NCBI RefSeq assembly: GCF_018861905.1
Contig: NZ_JAHLDU010000017.1
Location: 35,812 to 99,811, forward strand
Direction of reading: 5' to 3'
DNA length: 64,000 nucleotides
DNA from: Clostridium sp. DSM 17811
GTDB lineage: Bacteria > Bacillota > Clostridia > Clostridiales > Clostridiaceae
Shown here: positions 27,524 through 36,170 of the stretch, one piece after another
Layout of the letters: every line of letters starts with the position of its first letter
Position numbering within the stretch: the stretch's first letter is position 1
Program-made: the position numbers and the translations under genes
Notes under the pieces: generated by a model
What the model was told of the DNA's origin: nothing
What the model saw: only the letters and a program-made list of their open reading frames with translations
The model's database searches: none

Positions 27524-29227
27524 ATGGGTGATTTAAAAGATGACAAACAAAAAAAAATCTGGGAAATAGTGTCAATAGTAAAATTAGCTTCATTATTATT
27601 TTCTGGAATGGTATTTCTAAGATATTTTTTTAAGGGTAATACCATAGCAGAAGTCACAGTAGATACTAATTATAGTTTTATTTCATTTTTCGTAGTTATA
27701 TTAATATTATTGTCGGTATATTTTATATGGTCAATGGCAACTATTAAAAAAATAGATTCTAAATATACTAACATTGTACAAATCATAGAAAACCTTGTAT
27801 TTATTCTATTTTTTATTATTGTTATATTTTATTCAGGTAAAAATACAAGTGATTATAAATTTTTATTTTTATTTATTATAATAACTTCAACGCTTCAACA
27901 AGGCATGAAACAAGGGATGTTAGTTGCAAGTATTTCTTCAATTTTTATATTATCATTAGATCTTATTATGGGTGCACCTAATGTACAAGTTAATCAGTTT
28001 TTTGAGAATGATTTAATTTTATCTGGAGTTTTTATTCTTACTGCATGGCCGTTGGAATTTTATGTAAGGATAGAAGGTGAACATATAAAGAAGCTCGAGG
28101 GATTAGCAAATGAAGATGGGCTTACAGGGCTTTATAATCATAGATTTTTTTATGATGCATTAGAGGGAATAATGAAAACCTGTGAAAAAGAGAATAATTT
28201 AGTAGCGATGATTTTGATAGATATAGATTATTTTAAAATTTATAATGATATGAATGGACATCAAATGGGTGATGAAGTACTTAAGTTAGTTGCTTTTATA
28301 TTGAAAAATAGTTTTAGTAAAGATGATGTAGTTGCGAGATATGGGGGAGAAGAATTTGTTATAGTTCTTCCAAATACTTCTGAGGAAGATGCAATTAAGC
28401 AAGCAGAAAGATTAAGAAAAAAGATAGAAGTAACCTATTTTAATGGTGAAGAAAATCAGCCAAATGGTAAATTGACTGTCTCAATAGGAACATCAATTTA
28501 TCCAAGTAAAGCTAAAAATGCTGTTGAACTTTTTAAAAGTGCGGATGATGCACTTTATAGGGCTAAGTTTTTTGATAAAAATAGAGTTGAAAGTTATACT
28601 TCTATATTGGAAGAATTAAAAATCGATACAGAAGGTGAACATATAGATATTATTACATCAATAAAAACTCTGATAAGTGTTATTAATGCTAAGGATAAAT
28701 ATACATATGGTCATGTCGAAAGAGTAGTTATTTACAGTAGGTTACTCGCTGATAAACTTAAACTAAATGAAAAAAATAAAAAGGAATTAATATATGGCGC
28801 TTATATGCATGATATTGGAAAAATAAACATTCCAAAGGAAATATTAAATAAAAATATGCCATTAACCCCAGATGAATGGGAAATAATGAAACAACATTCA
28901 GTAAATGGAGTAGAGATTATAAAATCCGTTGAATCACTTAAGGAAATTGCTCCTCTAATATTATATCACCATGAAAGATACGATGGTAATGGATACCCAG
29001 ATAATTTAAAAGGAAAAGACATACCTTACCTTGTGAGGATGTTGACAGTAGTAGATTGTTTTGATGCTATGACGTCTTCTAGACCCTATAATATAAGAAA
29101 AACTTATAAAGAAGCTATTGAAGAGCTTAAAAGATGTAGCGGAAAGCAGTTTGATAAAGAAATTGCGGATTCGTTTATCGAAGTTATTAGGGAAAATGAA
29201 AACCGGATTGGTAATGTAGATGATTAG
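27524..29227 (+). CDS. Membrane GGDEF + HD-GYP protein (cyclic-di-GMP turnover)
   Basis: 567 residues. The N-terminal 180 residues carry about six membrane segments. A GGDEF domain follows (GLTGLYNHRFF, active-site RYGGEEFVIVLP), likely making cyclic-di-GMP; the RxxD inhibition site is absent (Ser at the Arg position). The C-terminal 190 residues are a complete HD-GYP phosphodiesterase (YMHDIGKINIP, YHHERYDGNGYP). Both halves look catalytically intact, so net activity depends on the sensor input. It lies 31 bases after the agrD terminator; co-expression is possible through read-through. Ribosome site GAGGTAG. Confidence 0.92.
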   Translation: MGDLKDDKQKKIWEIVSIVKLASLLFSGMVFLRYFFKGNTIAEVTVDTNYSFISFFVVILILLSVYFIWSMATIKKIDSKYTNIVQIIENLVFILFFIIVIFYSGKNTSDYKFLFLFIIITSTLQQGMKQGMLVASISSIFILSLDLIMGAPNVQVNQFFENDLILSGVFILTAWPLEFYVRIEGEHIKKLEGLANEDGLTGLYNHRFFYDALEGIMKTCEKENNLVAMILIDIDYFKIYNDMNGHQMGDEVLKLVAFILKNSFSKDDVVARYGGEEFVIVLPNTSEEDAIKQAERLRKKIEVTYFNGEENQPNGKLTVSIGTSIYPSKAKNAVELFKSADDALYRAKFFDKNRVESYTSILEELKIDTEGEHIDIITSIKTLISVINAKDKYTYGHVERVVIYSRLLADKLKLNEKNKKELIYGAYMHDIGKINIPKEILNKNMPLTPDEWEIMKQHSVNGVEIIKSVESLKEIAPLILYHHERYDGNGYPDNLKGKDIPYLVRMLTVVDCFDAMTSSRPYNIRKTYKEAIEELKRCSGKQFDKEIADSFIEVIRENENRIGNVDD

Positions 29228-29259
29228 AAGATATTTTTGATTTATTATAAAATTACAAG

Positions 29260-29303
29260 AAATTCAGAAAATGTAGATAACTTTATCATCATTTTCTGAA
29301 TTT
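29260..29303. terminator. Bidirectional terminator
   Basis: AAATTCAGAAAATG (29260-29273) pairs perfectly with CATTTTCTGAATTT (29290-29303), 16-base loop. It separates the convergent GGDEF/HD-GYP and zinc-ribbon genes. Confidence 0.82.
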
Positions 29304-29305
29304 TG

Positions 29306-29968
29306 TTATTTGTTTTCATATTTCAAAATTAATTGTACATTATATAATTCTTTTGCATTTAATTCTAGATCAGTTCCTTTAAAAAGAGAATTTTGTTTAT
29401 ACCAAGACTTATTATTGAAATAGCTCTTAAAAGGTTCACTTTTAAATACAAAACCATGTCTTGCAAAGATTTCATTTCTAGCTAAAGATAAATCTCCTTT
29501 TACTAATTTAGATATATCAGATTCTAAAAGATTTTCACTACCGCTTTTAGAAAAAATATAGGAATCAGTTTTATTTGCAGATGTAGTAGCTTGAGATTTT
29601 GTATTAGAGGTTTTATTAGTACCAGTATTACTTGGAATAACTTCGTTTTTTATAGAAGTTGTGTCTGAAGCTTTAGTAGTTGTGGATGAAAATTTTGAAA
29701 GCGAAATATAATAGCTAATAAATCCTATTGATAATACTCCAATTACAACAGCAATTATAATAAACCTTTTAGTATTAGGTTTATTTTTGATGCTTGTCAT
29801 TGAAGTAGTCATTTCATTTGAAGCATTAATTCCCTTTGAAGTAGTTGATACTGGTATAGTTGAAATCTTTTCATGATTTACTATACTTTGTTTTGTGCTT
29901 TTATTACCACATTTAAAGCAAAAATTGGCGCCATCTTTTATCTCAGAACCACATTTAGAACAATACAT
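29306..29968 (-). CDS. Zinc-ribbon membrane protein with YARHG domain
   Basis: 220 residues. Residues 1-22 form a zinc ribbon (C3, C6, C17, C20 in YCSKCG and FCFKCG). A single membrane segment follows near residue 72 (FIIIAVVIGVLSIGFISYYI). After a Ser/Thr/Lys linker comes a YARHG domain (SLARNEIFARHGFVFKS...) that faces outside. YARHG domains are extracellular modules often joined to cell-wall functions; specific function here is unknown. GAGGAG ribosome site upstream of the ATG at 29968. Confidence 0.9.
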   Translation of the reverse strand: MYCSKCGSEIKDGANFCFKCGNKSTKQSIVNHEKISTIPVSTTSKGINASNEMTTSMTSIKNKPNTKRFIIIAVVIGVLSIGFISYYISLSKFSSTTTKASDTTSIKNEVIPSNTGTNKTSNTKSQATTSANKTDSYIFSKSGSENLLESDISKLVKGDLSLARNEIFARHGFVFKSEPFKSYFNNKSWYKQNSLFKGTDLELNAKELYNVQLILKYENK

Positions 29969-30170
29969 AAATTACCGTCTCCTCTTTAAGCTTTATAATA
30001 GATATTATACTAAAATAAATGTGGATTTCAAAGGTTTTAAAATAAAAACAATGAATTTATGTCGAATCTATACTAAATTTATAATGTGTTAGTAATATTT
30101 AATATTAACCTTTACCATTACTCAGAAATTTATTATAATGTAAGGTAACTATAGAATAAAGGGGATAAAA

Positions 30171-31337
30171 ATGAAAATAGATAGAAAATTATTACAATAC
30201 TGTTTATATGGTGCGGCGACGGTGCTTTTAATTTATATAGGTATAACAATTTTTAATGATATAGGTGCTATATTTTCTTTTGTATCAAGCTTTATAGGGA
30301 AAATTATTGGACTTGTAAAACCACTTCTTATGGCATTAGTAATTGTGTACTTATTCAAGCCAGGTGTGAAAACTATTGAAAATTTCTTAAAAAAGAGAAA
30401 GATATTTAAACGAGCTGCACCTAGAAGATTAGTAGGAATTTTAGCAATTTATCTATTAGTAATAGCTGGTATTGCTGCTATTATTAGTGGAATATACATT
30501 ATGATTGGAGGAAAGCTTTCTAATAATATAACTATAACCAATATGACAGAATATCTTACCCAATATTTAAATAACCCAACATTGTCAGTTAGTTCAATCA
30601 CTAAGAAATTACAAAACTCAAATATTTCAATGCTAGGAAATTTAAATGATAAAATAACTCAAATCGTAGGTTATGTTCAGAACTATTTTACAACAAGTAT
30701 AGGAATAATGACAGATTCTGTTTTATCTATAGGTGGAAATATAGCTTCATTTTTTATAGCTTTAGTATTGAGTATATATTTAATACAAGACTCGGAATAT
30801 TTTATGGATTTATGGGAAAAAACTTTCAATCTCATATTTGGGAAAAGTAAAGTGGGAAATAAATTAAAAGAAATTTTATCAATTATAGATATTACTTTTT
30901 ATAAATATATAAGAGGTCAATTATTAGAGGCTTGCATTGTAGGTGTTTTATCGGCTATCGTCTTGTATTTCATTGGAATCGATTATGCTTTAATAATAGG
31001 AATTATTGCAGGTATTTGTAATATGATACCATATATAGGGCCTGTTGTTGGAACTATTCTCGCAGTAATTATTGCACTTCTAAGTGGACAACCTATTAGA
31101 GCAGTATGGGCAGTTGTTGGCATGATTGTAGTCCAGGAGGTGGATAATAAATTACTTGCACCGAAAATTGTTGGAGACAGTGTGGGACTACATCCAGTAT
31201 TTACTATGCTTGCAATTATAATAGGTGGAAGTGTATGGGGACTTATAGGTATGATGATAGCGGTACCAGTTGCTGCTTGTTTTAAAGTATTAATTAGCAA
31301 ATGGTACACCTATCATATGGAGAAAACTAATAACTAA
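30171..31337 (+). CDS. AI-2E family transporter
   Basis: Integral membrane protein of 388 residues, seven to eight membrane segments, family PF01594. Recognisable segments are LVKPLLMALVIVYLFKPGV near the start, LSIYLIQDSEYF, and the C-terminal GICNMIPYIGPVVGTILA and NKLLAPKIVGDSVGLHP. Members export a range of substrates including sodium or AI-2; the substrate here is not clear. Start is the ATG at 30171 behind AAGGGG. Confidence 0.9.
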   Translation: MKIDRKLLQYCLYGAATVLLIYIGITIFNDIGAIFSFVSSFIGKIIGLVKPLLMALVIVYLFKPGVKTIENFLKKRKIFKRAAPRRLVGILAIYLLVIAGIAAIISGIYIMIGGKLSNNITITNMTEYLTQYLNNPTLSVSSITKKLQNSNISMLGNLNDKITQIVGYVQNYFTTSIGIMTDSVLSIGGNIASFFIALVLSIYLIQDSEYFMDLWEKTFNLIFGKSKVGNKLKEILSIIDITFYKYIRGQLLEACIVGVLSAIVLYFIGIDYALIIGIIAGICNMIPYIGPVVGTILAVIIALLSGQPIRAVWAVVGMIVVQEVDNKLLAPKIVGDSVGLHPVFTMLAIIIGGSVWGLIGMMIAVPVAACFKVLISKWYTYHMEKTNN

Positions 31338-31363
31338 ATTTAATATTTAGTTATTAGTTTTTA
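31323..31363 (+). terminator. Terminator overlapping the AI-2E gene stop
   Basis: A perfect 17-base inverted repeat: AAAACTAATAACTAAAT at 31323-31339 and its complement at 31345-31361, loop TTAAT. It includes the last codons of the gene and ends in T's. Confidence 0.85.
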
Positions 31364-31388
31364 ATATTGCAGCTCCGCAGGAGATAAC

Positions 31389-32093
31389 TTAACTAGCAAT
31401 TTTTAATTTAGATTGTCTATTATTTTTATATTTAATCAACTTTAAAATTGTGTATGTACCAAATGTAATTGTGTAACTACTTAATTTTAACAGATCAATT
31501 TCTTTTTCATTTAACATTATAATCAGGATATGTATGTAGATTAAAAAGTAAAATATGTATGCTCGCTTTTGCAATTTTCGCCACTTTCCACTTTGCATTT
31601 TGCGTCTGATCCTTTTAAATGAGGTAATAAATAAGGGAATCATTATAATAAATGCTATAATTCCCAAAAGAATATAAGCTATATATAATTTTGGTATTAC
31701 ACCTGTGCTAAACATTTTTGGAAGTTTAAGTACTATGAAGCGAACAAAATAAATAAGAGCATGAGGTATTATAAATATAGATGCCATAATTGCGAGTTCC
31801 GCCCTTATGCTTTGGAGTTTTCTTGTTATTTTCCATTTAGAATTTAGAGCACCTGCAAACATTACTAAAATGAAAAATGCTATGGAAATATAACCTCTTA
31901 TAAATATTTTTTCTAGGTAGAGAGGAAATCCATAAAGTTTGACACCTGAAGTTATTCTAAGAACTTCATAAACAGTAGTAATGATTCCAATAACTATGGA
32001 GATTAAATAATAAGTCCAATAATTTTGTTTGATGTTTGATGTAAAAAATAACGATAATAGTAAAGCGAAAATTAAAGAATAGATAAAAATCAT
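31389..32093 (-). CDS. Ferric-reductase-like membrane protein under Fur control
   Basis: 234 residues, about six or seven membrane segments. Two histidines inside membrane segments (IPHALIYF and IHILIIML) could bind haem, and the stretch RKLQSIRAELAIMASIFIIPHA resembles the ferric-reductase-like transmembrane domain (PF01794). A perfect Fur-type box lies 29 bases upstream. Role in iron reduction or in electron transfer is therefore likely but unproven. GAGGAG ribosome site before the ATG at 32093. It stands alone. Confidence 0.65.
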   Translation of the reverse strand: MIFIYSLIFALLLSLFFTSNIKQNYWTYYLISIVIGIITTVYEVLRITSGVKLYGFPLYLEKIFIRGYISIAFFILVMFAGALNSKWKITRKLQSIRAELAIMASIFIIPHALIYFVRFIVLKLPKMFSTGVIPKLYIAYILLGIIAFIIMIPLFITSFKRIRRKMQSGKWRKLQKRAYIFYFLIYIHILIIMLNEKEIDLLKLSSYTITFGTYTILKLIKYKNNRQSKLKIAS

Positions 32094-32121
32094 GTAAAAA
32101 CTCCTCTGTTAACTTCTTATT

Positions 32122-32136
32122 TGATAATGATTATCA
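32122..32136 (-). promoter_or_regulatory. Fur box, perfect 7-1-7 palindrome
   Basis: TGATAATGATTATCA is a perfect inverted repeat of the Gram-positive Fur consensus (TGATAATnATTATCA). It differs from PerR (TTATAAT) and Zur (TCGTAAT) half-sites. It sits before the ferric-reductase-like gene on the minus strand. Confidence 0.8.
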
Positions 32137-32282
32137 AAACCATTCTACTTTATTAATTTCATGAAGTCAATAACAAATTAAGTTTCTTATATAAAGTTGT
32201 TAATAAAATGATATGTTTACTATGTTTATATAATCAAAAAATAAATATACCCTCTGATTTTTTAGAGGGTATATAAAAATAA

Positions 32283-32597
32283 TTACTTATCGGGCCATTT
32301 CTCTGCCCATTTTTGGATTTCATCCATAGTTTTTTCTAAGTCTTTGCCTTTTTGCGTAAGTCCATATTCTATACGTACAGGCATTTCTGGGTAAACACTA
32401 CGAGTAACAATGCCTAGTTCTTCTAATTCTTTAAACCTTTCTGTAAGTACACGAGAACTTAAAGCTGGAATAATCTCTTGTAGCTCTGAAAATCTTTTTG
32501 AACCACTTAATAAGGAACGTATAATTAATCCGGTCCATCGTTTCCCTAAAATTTGAAAAGCTGCTTCAAATCTTGGACATAAATGAAATTTATCCAT
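32283..32597 (-). CDS. HxlR family transcriptional regulator (YodB-like)
   Basis: Winged-helix repressor of 104 residues. The family opening LCPRFEAAFQILGKRWT has the conserved N-terminal cysteine (Cys7) that in Bacillus YodB senses quinones and diamide. The recognition region is FSELQEIIPALSSRVLTERFKELEELG. The divergent azoreductase gene and a palindromic operator between them repeat the YodB-azoR1 arrangement. A thiol-stress repressor of azoR is the most likely role. Confidence 0.9.
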   Translation of the reverse strand: MDKFHLCPRFEAAFQILGKRWTGLIIRSLLSGSKRFSELQEIIPALSSRVLTERFKELEELGIVTRSVYPEMPVRIEYGLTQKGKDLEKTMDEIQKWAEKWPDK

Positions 32598-32627
32598 GCT
32601 AAATCATCTCCTATAATTATTTTAACA

Positions 32628-32664
32628 TACTTACTTGACAAAAGTAAGTATATCAATGTATTAT
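32628..32664 (+). promoter_or_regulatory. azoR promoter with HxlR operator over the -35 box
   Basis: A perfect inverted repeat with arms TACTTACTT (32628-32636) and AAGTAAGTA (32642-32650) surrounds GACAA. The same bases contain TTGACA (32635-32640) as -35; TATTAT at 32659-32664 is a -10 with an 18-base spacer. Bound repressor would cover the -35 element. Confidence 0.75.
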
Positions 32665-32807
32665 AACAATATAAAGTAATCCAATTACAAAAAGTATACA
32701 AGTTACTTTATGTAACATAAAATCAGAGCATATAAAATTAATATTAAAACAATACTAATTATTTAAATTAAAAAAATATATTAAAGAGTGAAAAGGGGAA
32801 TGTAAAA

Positions 32808-33443
32808 ATGTCAAAAATATTATATATAACATCAAATCCAAAAACTAAGGAAAATTCGTTTAGTTTAGCTGTAGGAAATGAATTTTTAGAAACTTATAAA
32901 AAATCTAATCCATCTGATGAAATAATAACTTTAGATTTATATAAAACAGAGGTTCCATTTATTGATGAGGTAGTATTCAGTGCTTGGGGAAAACTTGGAG
33001 CAGGAGTTACATTTGAAAAGTTAGATAAAGAAGAACAGAATAAAGTGCTTGCTATGAATAATTTATTAGATCAGTTTATGGTAGCTGATAAATATGTATT
33101 TGTTACACCACTTTGGAATTTCACAATACCTCCAATGATGAAAGCGTATTTAGATAATATATGTATAGTTAATAAGACATTTAAATACACACAAAATGGA
33201 CCAGTTGGACTTTTAACTGATAAAAAAGCAGTCCATATTCAGGCTAGAGGTGGCGTGTATTCTAGTGGACCTGCTGCAGATTTTGAATTAGGAGACAGAT
33301 ATATAAATACAATATTAAGTTTTGTTGGAATTACAGATAAACAATCAATTATTGTAGAAGGTATGAATTCGGCTCCAGATAAAGCAGATGAAATAAAGAA
33401 AAATGCTATAAACGAAGCAAGGAAAGTAGCACAGAAATTTTAA
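32808..33443 (+). CDS. azoR: FMN-dependent NADH-azoreductase
   Basis: Flavodoxin-like quinone/azo reductase of 211 residues. N-terminal flavin loop ILYITSNPKTKENSFSLAVG and the flavin-binding VFVTPLWNFTIPPMMKAYLDNI are characteristic of the AzoR/AcpD family. It protects against quinones by two-electron reduction. Divergent from an HxlR regulator, with a leader of about 140 bases. Ribosome site AAGGGGA at 32792-32798; terminator at 33477. Confidence 0.93.
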   Translation: MSKILYITSNPKTKENSFSLAVGNEFLETYKKSNPSDEIITLDLYKTEVPFIDEVVFSAWGKLGAGVTFEKLDKEEQNKVLAMNNLLDQFMVADKYVFVTPLWNFTIPPMMKAYLDNICIVNKTFKYTQNGPVGLLTDKKAVHIQARGGVYSSGPAADFELGDRYINTILSFVGITDKQSIIVEGMNSAPDKADEIKKNAINEARKVAQKF

Positions 33444-33476
33444 TATCTAAATATAATTATTGTGTTAATTAATAAA

Positions 33477-33516
33477 ACAAAACTCCTTTTCTTAAATTTA
33501 AGAAGGGGAGTTTTGT
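33477..33516 (+). terminator. Terminator after azoR
   Basis: Long stem ACAAAACTCCTTTTCTTA (33477-33494) with TAAGAAGGGGAGTTTTGT (33499-33516), short loop, one G-T pair. Confidence 0.85.
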
Positions 33517-33611
33517 CGATTTTAAAGAATAAGCATAGATAAAATTTGTAAGTATTATGGTATACTTTATAAATGAATTAGAAACAGGACTAACCTGGGG
33601 GAGAGTAATAC

Positions 33612-36071
33612 ATGGTTATTTTAACAACTTTATATTTTTTATGTGGGATTACATATGTGATTTTGGGTATTATTACATTTTTAAATGATTCAAAGAATGA
33701 ATTAAATAAACTATTTTCTGTAATGGCCATAAATTTGGCATTATGGTCGTTTATGTTCTTCTTGATGAATGGTTCAATGAGTGCTAAAGCTGCAAGTGAT
33801 TTTCATTTATATTCTACATTTTTTTGGTCGATTTTTTATTGTATATTTTTAAATTTTATAATTATTTTAACTAATAAAGGCGCTTTTTTTAAAAAGAAAT
33901 TCGCTAATATAATTTTATATTTACCAGCAATAATATCTATTTATCTTTATGTTTTACATACAGAAACATCGCAAAATTTTGTTGGAACAAAATTAGGTTG
34001 GGCTTATATTTCATCAAAAAATAAGGGGTTTATTTGGTCAAATTTTTTCAATATATATTGGCTTTCTTATATGATTTCAGTTATATTCTTATTATTTAAA
34101 TGGTGGAGGAATTCAGAAATAGTAAGAGAGAGAAAACAGGCAAAACTTATATTGGTAACAACTTTTATTGCAGTTGTTGCAGGTGGAATTACAGATATCG
34201 TAATTCCAATGATTAGAAGGCCAGTTATGCCGTGTATTGGTATTATAATTATTGTAATACCTGTAATTGGAGTATGGTATTCTATTAAAAAATACAAATT
34301 AATGGACCTTAATCCTGAGAATTTTGCTCTAGAGGTTTTGAAAATAATGAGTGAAGGGTTAATTATTGCAAATCATGAGGGTATTATAAAAGATATTAAT
34401 AAAGGAGCGCTTAAATTATTAGGTTATGATAAAAGTATGATAATTAATAAACCTATAAATTATTTATTCGCAGATACAATAAAATTATCTAAATTATCAA
34501 ACTGTAGTAGTTTTGAAATTGAAGTTTTACAAAGTAACAATAATAAATTACCAATACTTTTGTCTTCTTCAGTCTTAAAGGATGAGTGGGGAGATTCGCT
34601 GGGGATTGTTTGCATTTTTCAGGATATATCTGAAATAAAACTTGTTCAGCAAAAACTGAAGAAATCATATGATGAACTTGAAATTAAGGTAGGGGAGAGA
34701 ACTATGGAGTTAAGTAGTTCTAACGAAGAACTCGAGTGCGAAATAAGTGCGCGTATAGATATGGAATTTAAAATCAAAAAATTAGCGTATTATGATTTCT
34801 TAACGGGGTTACCAAATAGAACATTATTTATTGATAGATTAAATCAGGGGATTTTTAATGCGGATCTAAGCAAAAGTTTCCTAGGAGTATTATTCCTTGA
34901 TTTAGATTCATTTAAAAGGGTAAATGACACAATGGGACATGCAAAAGGTGATGAGCTTTTAAAAATGGTTTCAAAGAGGTTAACAAATATAATGTTGGAA
35001 AGTGATACAGTTTGTAGGGTTGGAGGAGATGAATTTCTTATTCTGATTCAAGATATAAAAAATGACGAAGAGATTAAAGCTGTATCAGAAAAAATACTTA
35101 CTGATCTTAAAAAACCATTTATAATAGATAATACTGATTTATATATAACTACTAGTATTGGTGGGTCCATTTATCCAATAGATGGTAGTGATGTAGAAGC
35201 ATTAATAAAAAATGCTGATATCGCAATGTATAAGGCAAAAGAAAAGGGTAGGAACAAATTCCAGCTTTGTACTGAAAGTATCAAGGCGAGCTTAGTTGAA
35301 GAGATGAGGTTAACAAATAGTTTATTTGGGGCAATAGAGAAAAATGAACTAGAATTATTTTATCAACCACAAATTAGTTTAATAACAGGTAAAATAATTG
35401 GTCTAGAAGCATTAATAAGGTGGAATAATACAGAACTTGGAATGGTAAATCCAATAGATTTTATACATATAGCTGAAAAGACTGGTTTGGTATTGCCAAT
35501 AGGTGAATGGGTACTTAAAACTGCATGTAAACAAAATAAAAAATGGCAAGAAATGGGCATTTTAAATGTACCTATAGCAGTTAATATTTCAGTGAATCAA
35601 TTTCAAAACACAAAAATAATTGAAGATATTGTTGTGATTTTAAGGGAAACAGGTCTAGATCCAAATGATTTGGAAATAGAAATAACAGAAAATATAATCA
35701 TGAAGGAAACAGAGTATATCATTGAATCTTTAAAGCAATTAAAACAACTTGGGGTAAAAATTGCAATAGATGATTTTGGTACAGAATACTCTTCTTTAAA
35801 TTATATTAAACAATTACCAGTAGATAAAATAAAAATAGATATCTCGTTTGTTAGAGGTATAAATATAAACAATAAAGATGAAGCGATAATTAAGGTTATA
35901 ATTGCATTAGCTAAAAATTTAGAATTAAAGGTAATTGCTGAAGGGGTGGAGACAAAGGAGCAGATAGAATTTTTGAAAAAGGAAGGGTGCGATGAAATAC
36001 AAGGTTATTACTATTATAAACCGATGTCAGCAAAGAAAATAGAAGAACTAATGAAAAAAATTGATAACTGA
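33612..36071 (+). CDS. Membrane PAS-GGDEF-EAL protein (cyclic-di-GMP)
   Basis: 819 residues. The N-terminal 220 residues carry about seven membrane segments in the style of 7TM histidine-kinase sensors. Then a PAS domain (about 235-350, LIIANHEGIIKDINKGALKLLG), a short coiled coil, GGDEF (RVGGDEFLILIQ, no RxxD site) and EAL (LEALIRWNN, IEITEN, AEGVETKEQ). EAL loop 6 reads DDFGTEYSSL, with Glu where family members have Gly. Both cyclase and phosphodiesterase motifs are otherwise present. No neighbour shares its operon; terminator at 36104. Confidence 0.92.
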   Translation: MVILTTLYFLCGITYVILGIITFLNDSKNELNKLFSVMAINLALWSFMFFLMNGSMSAKAASDFHLYSTFFWSIFYCIFLNFIIILTNKGAFFKKKFANIILYLPAIISIYLYVLHTETSQNFVGTKLGWAYISSKNKGFIWSNFFNIYWLSYMISVIFLLFKWWRNSEIVRERKQAKLILVTTFIAVVAGGITDIVIPMIRRPVMPCIGIIIIVIPVIGVWYSIKKYKLMDLNPENFALEVLKIMSEGLIIANHEGIIKDINKGALKLLGYDKSMIINKPINYLFADTIKLSKLSNCSSFEIEVLQSNNNKLPILLSSSVLKDEWGDSLGIVCIFQDISEIKLVQQKLKKSYDELEIKVGERTMELSSSNEELECEISARIDMEFKIKKLAYYDFLTGLPNRTLFIDRLNQGIFNADLSKSFLGVLFLDLDSFKRVNDTMGHAKGDELLKMVSKRLTNIMLESDTVCRVGGDEFLILIQDIKNDEEIKAVSEKILTDLKKPFIIDNTDLYITTSIGGSIYPIDGSDVEALIKNADIAMYKAKEKGRNKFQLCTESIKASLVEEMRLTNSLFGAIEKNELELFYQPQISLITGKIIGLEALIRWNNTELGMVNPIDFIHIAEKTGLVLPIGEWVLKTACKQNKKWQEMGILNVPIAVNISVNQFQNTKIIEDIVVILRETGLDPNDLEIEITENIIMKETEYIIESLKQLKQLGVKIAIDDFGTEYSSLNYIKQLPVDKIKIDISFVRGININNKDEAIIKVIIALAKNLELKVIAEGVETKEQIEFLKKEGCDEIQGYYYYKPMSAKKIEELMKKIDN

Positions 36072-36103
36072 AATGCCACTAGGCTTATATAGAAAAATTT
36101 AAG

Positions 36104-36138
36104 AAAAGGTATAGCGGAGTTTTGCTATACCTTTTGTA
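36104..36138. terminator. Terminator between GGDEF-EAL and GH65 genes
   Basis: AAAAGGTATAGC (36104-36115) pairs with GCTATACCTTTT (36124-36135), 8-base loop. It can serve both convergent genes. Confidence 0.85.
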
Positions 36139-36170
36139 AATAAATTCATTTTGTAGAAAAGAATTTATAT

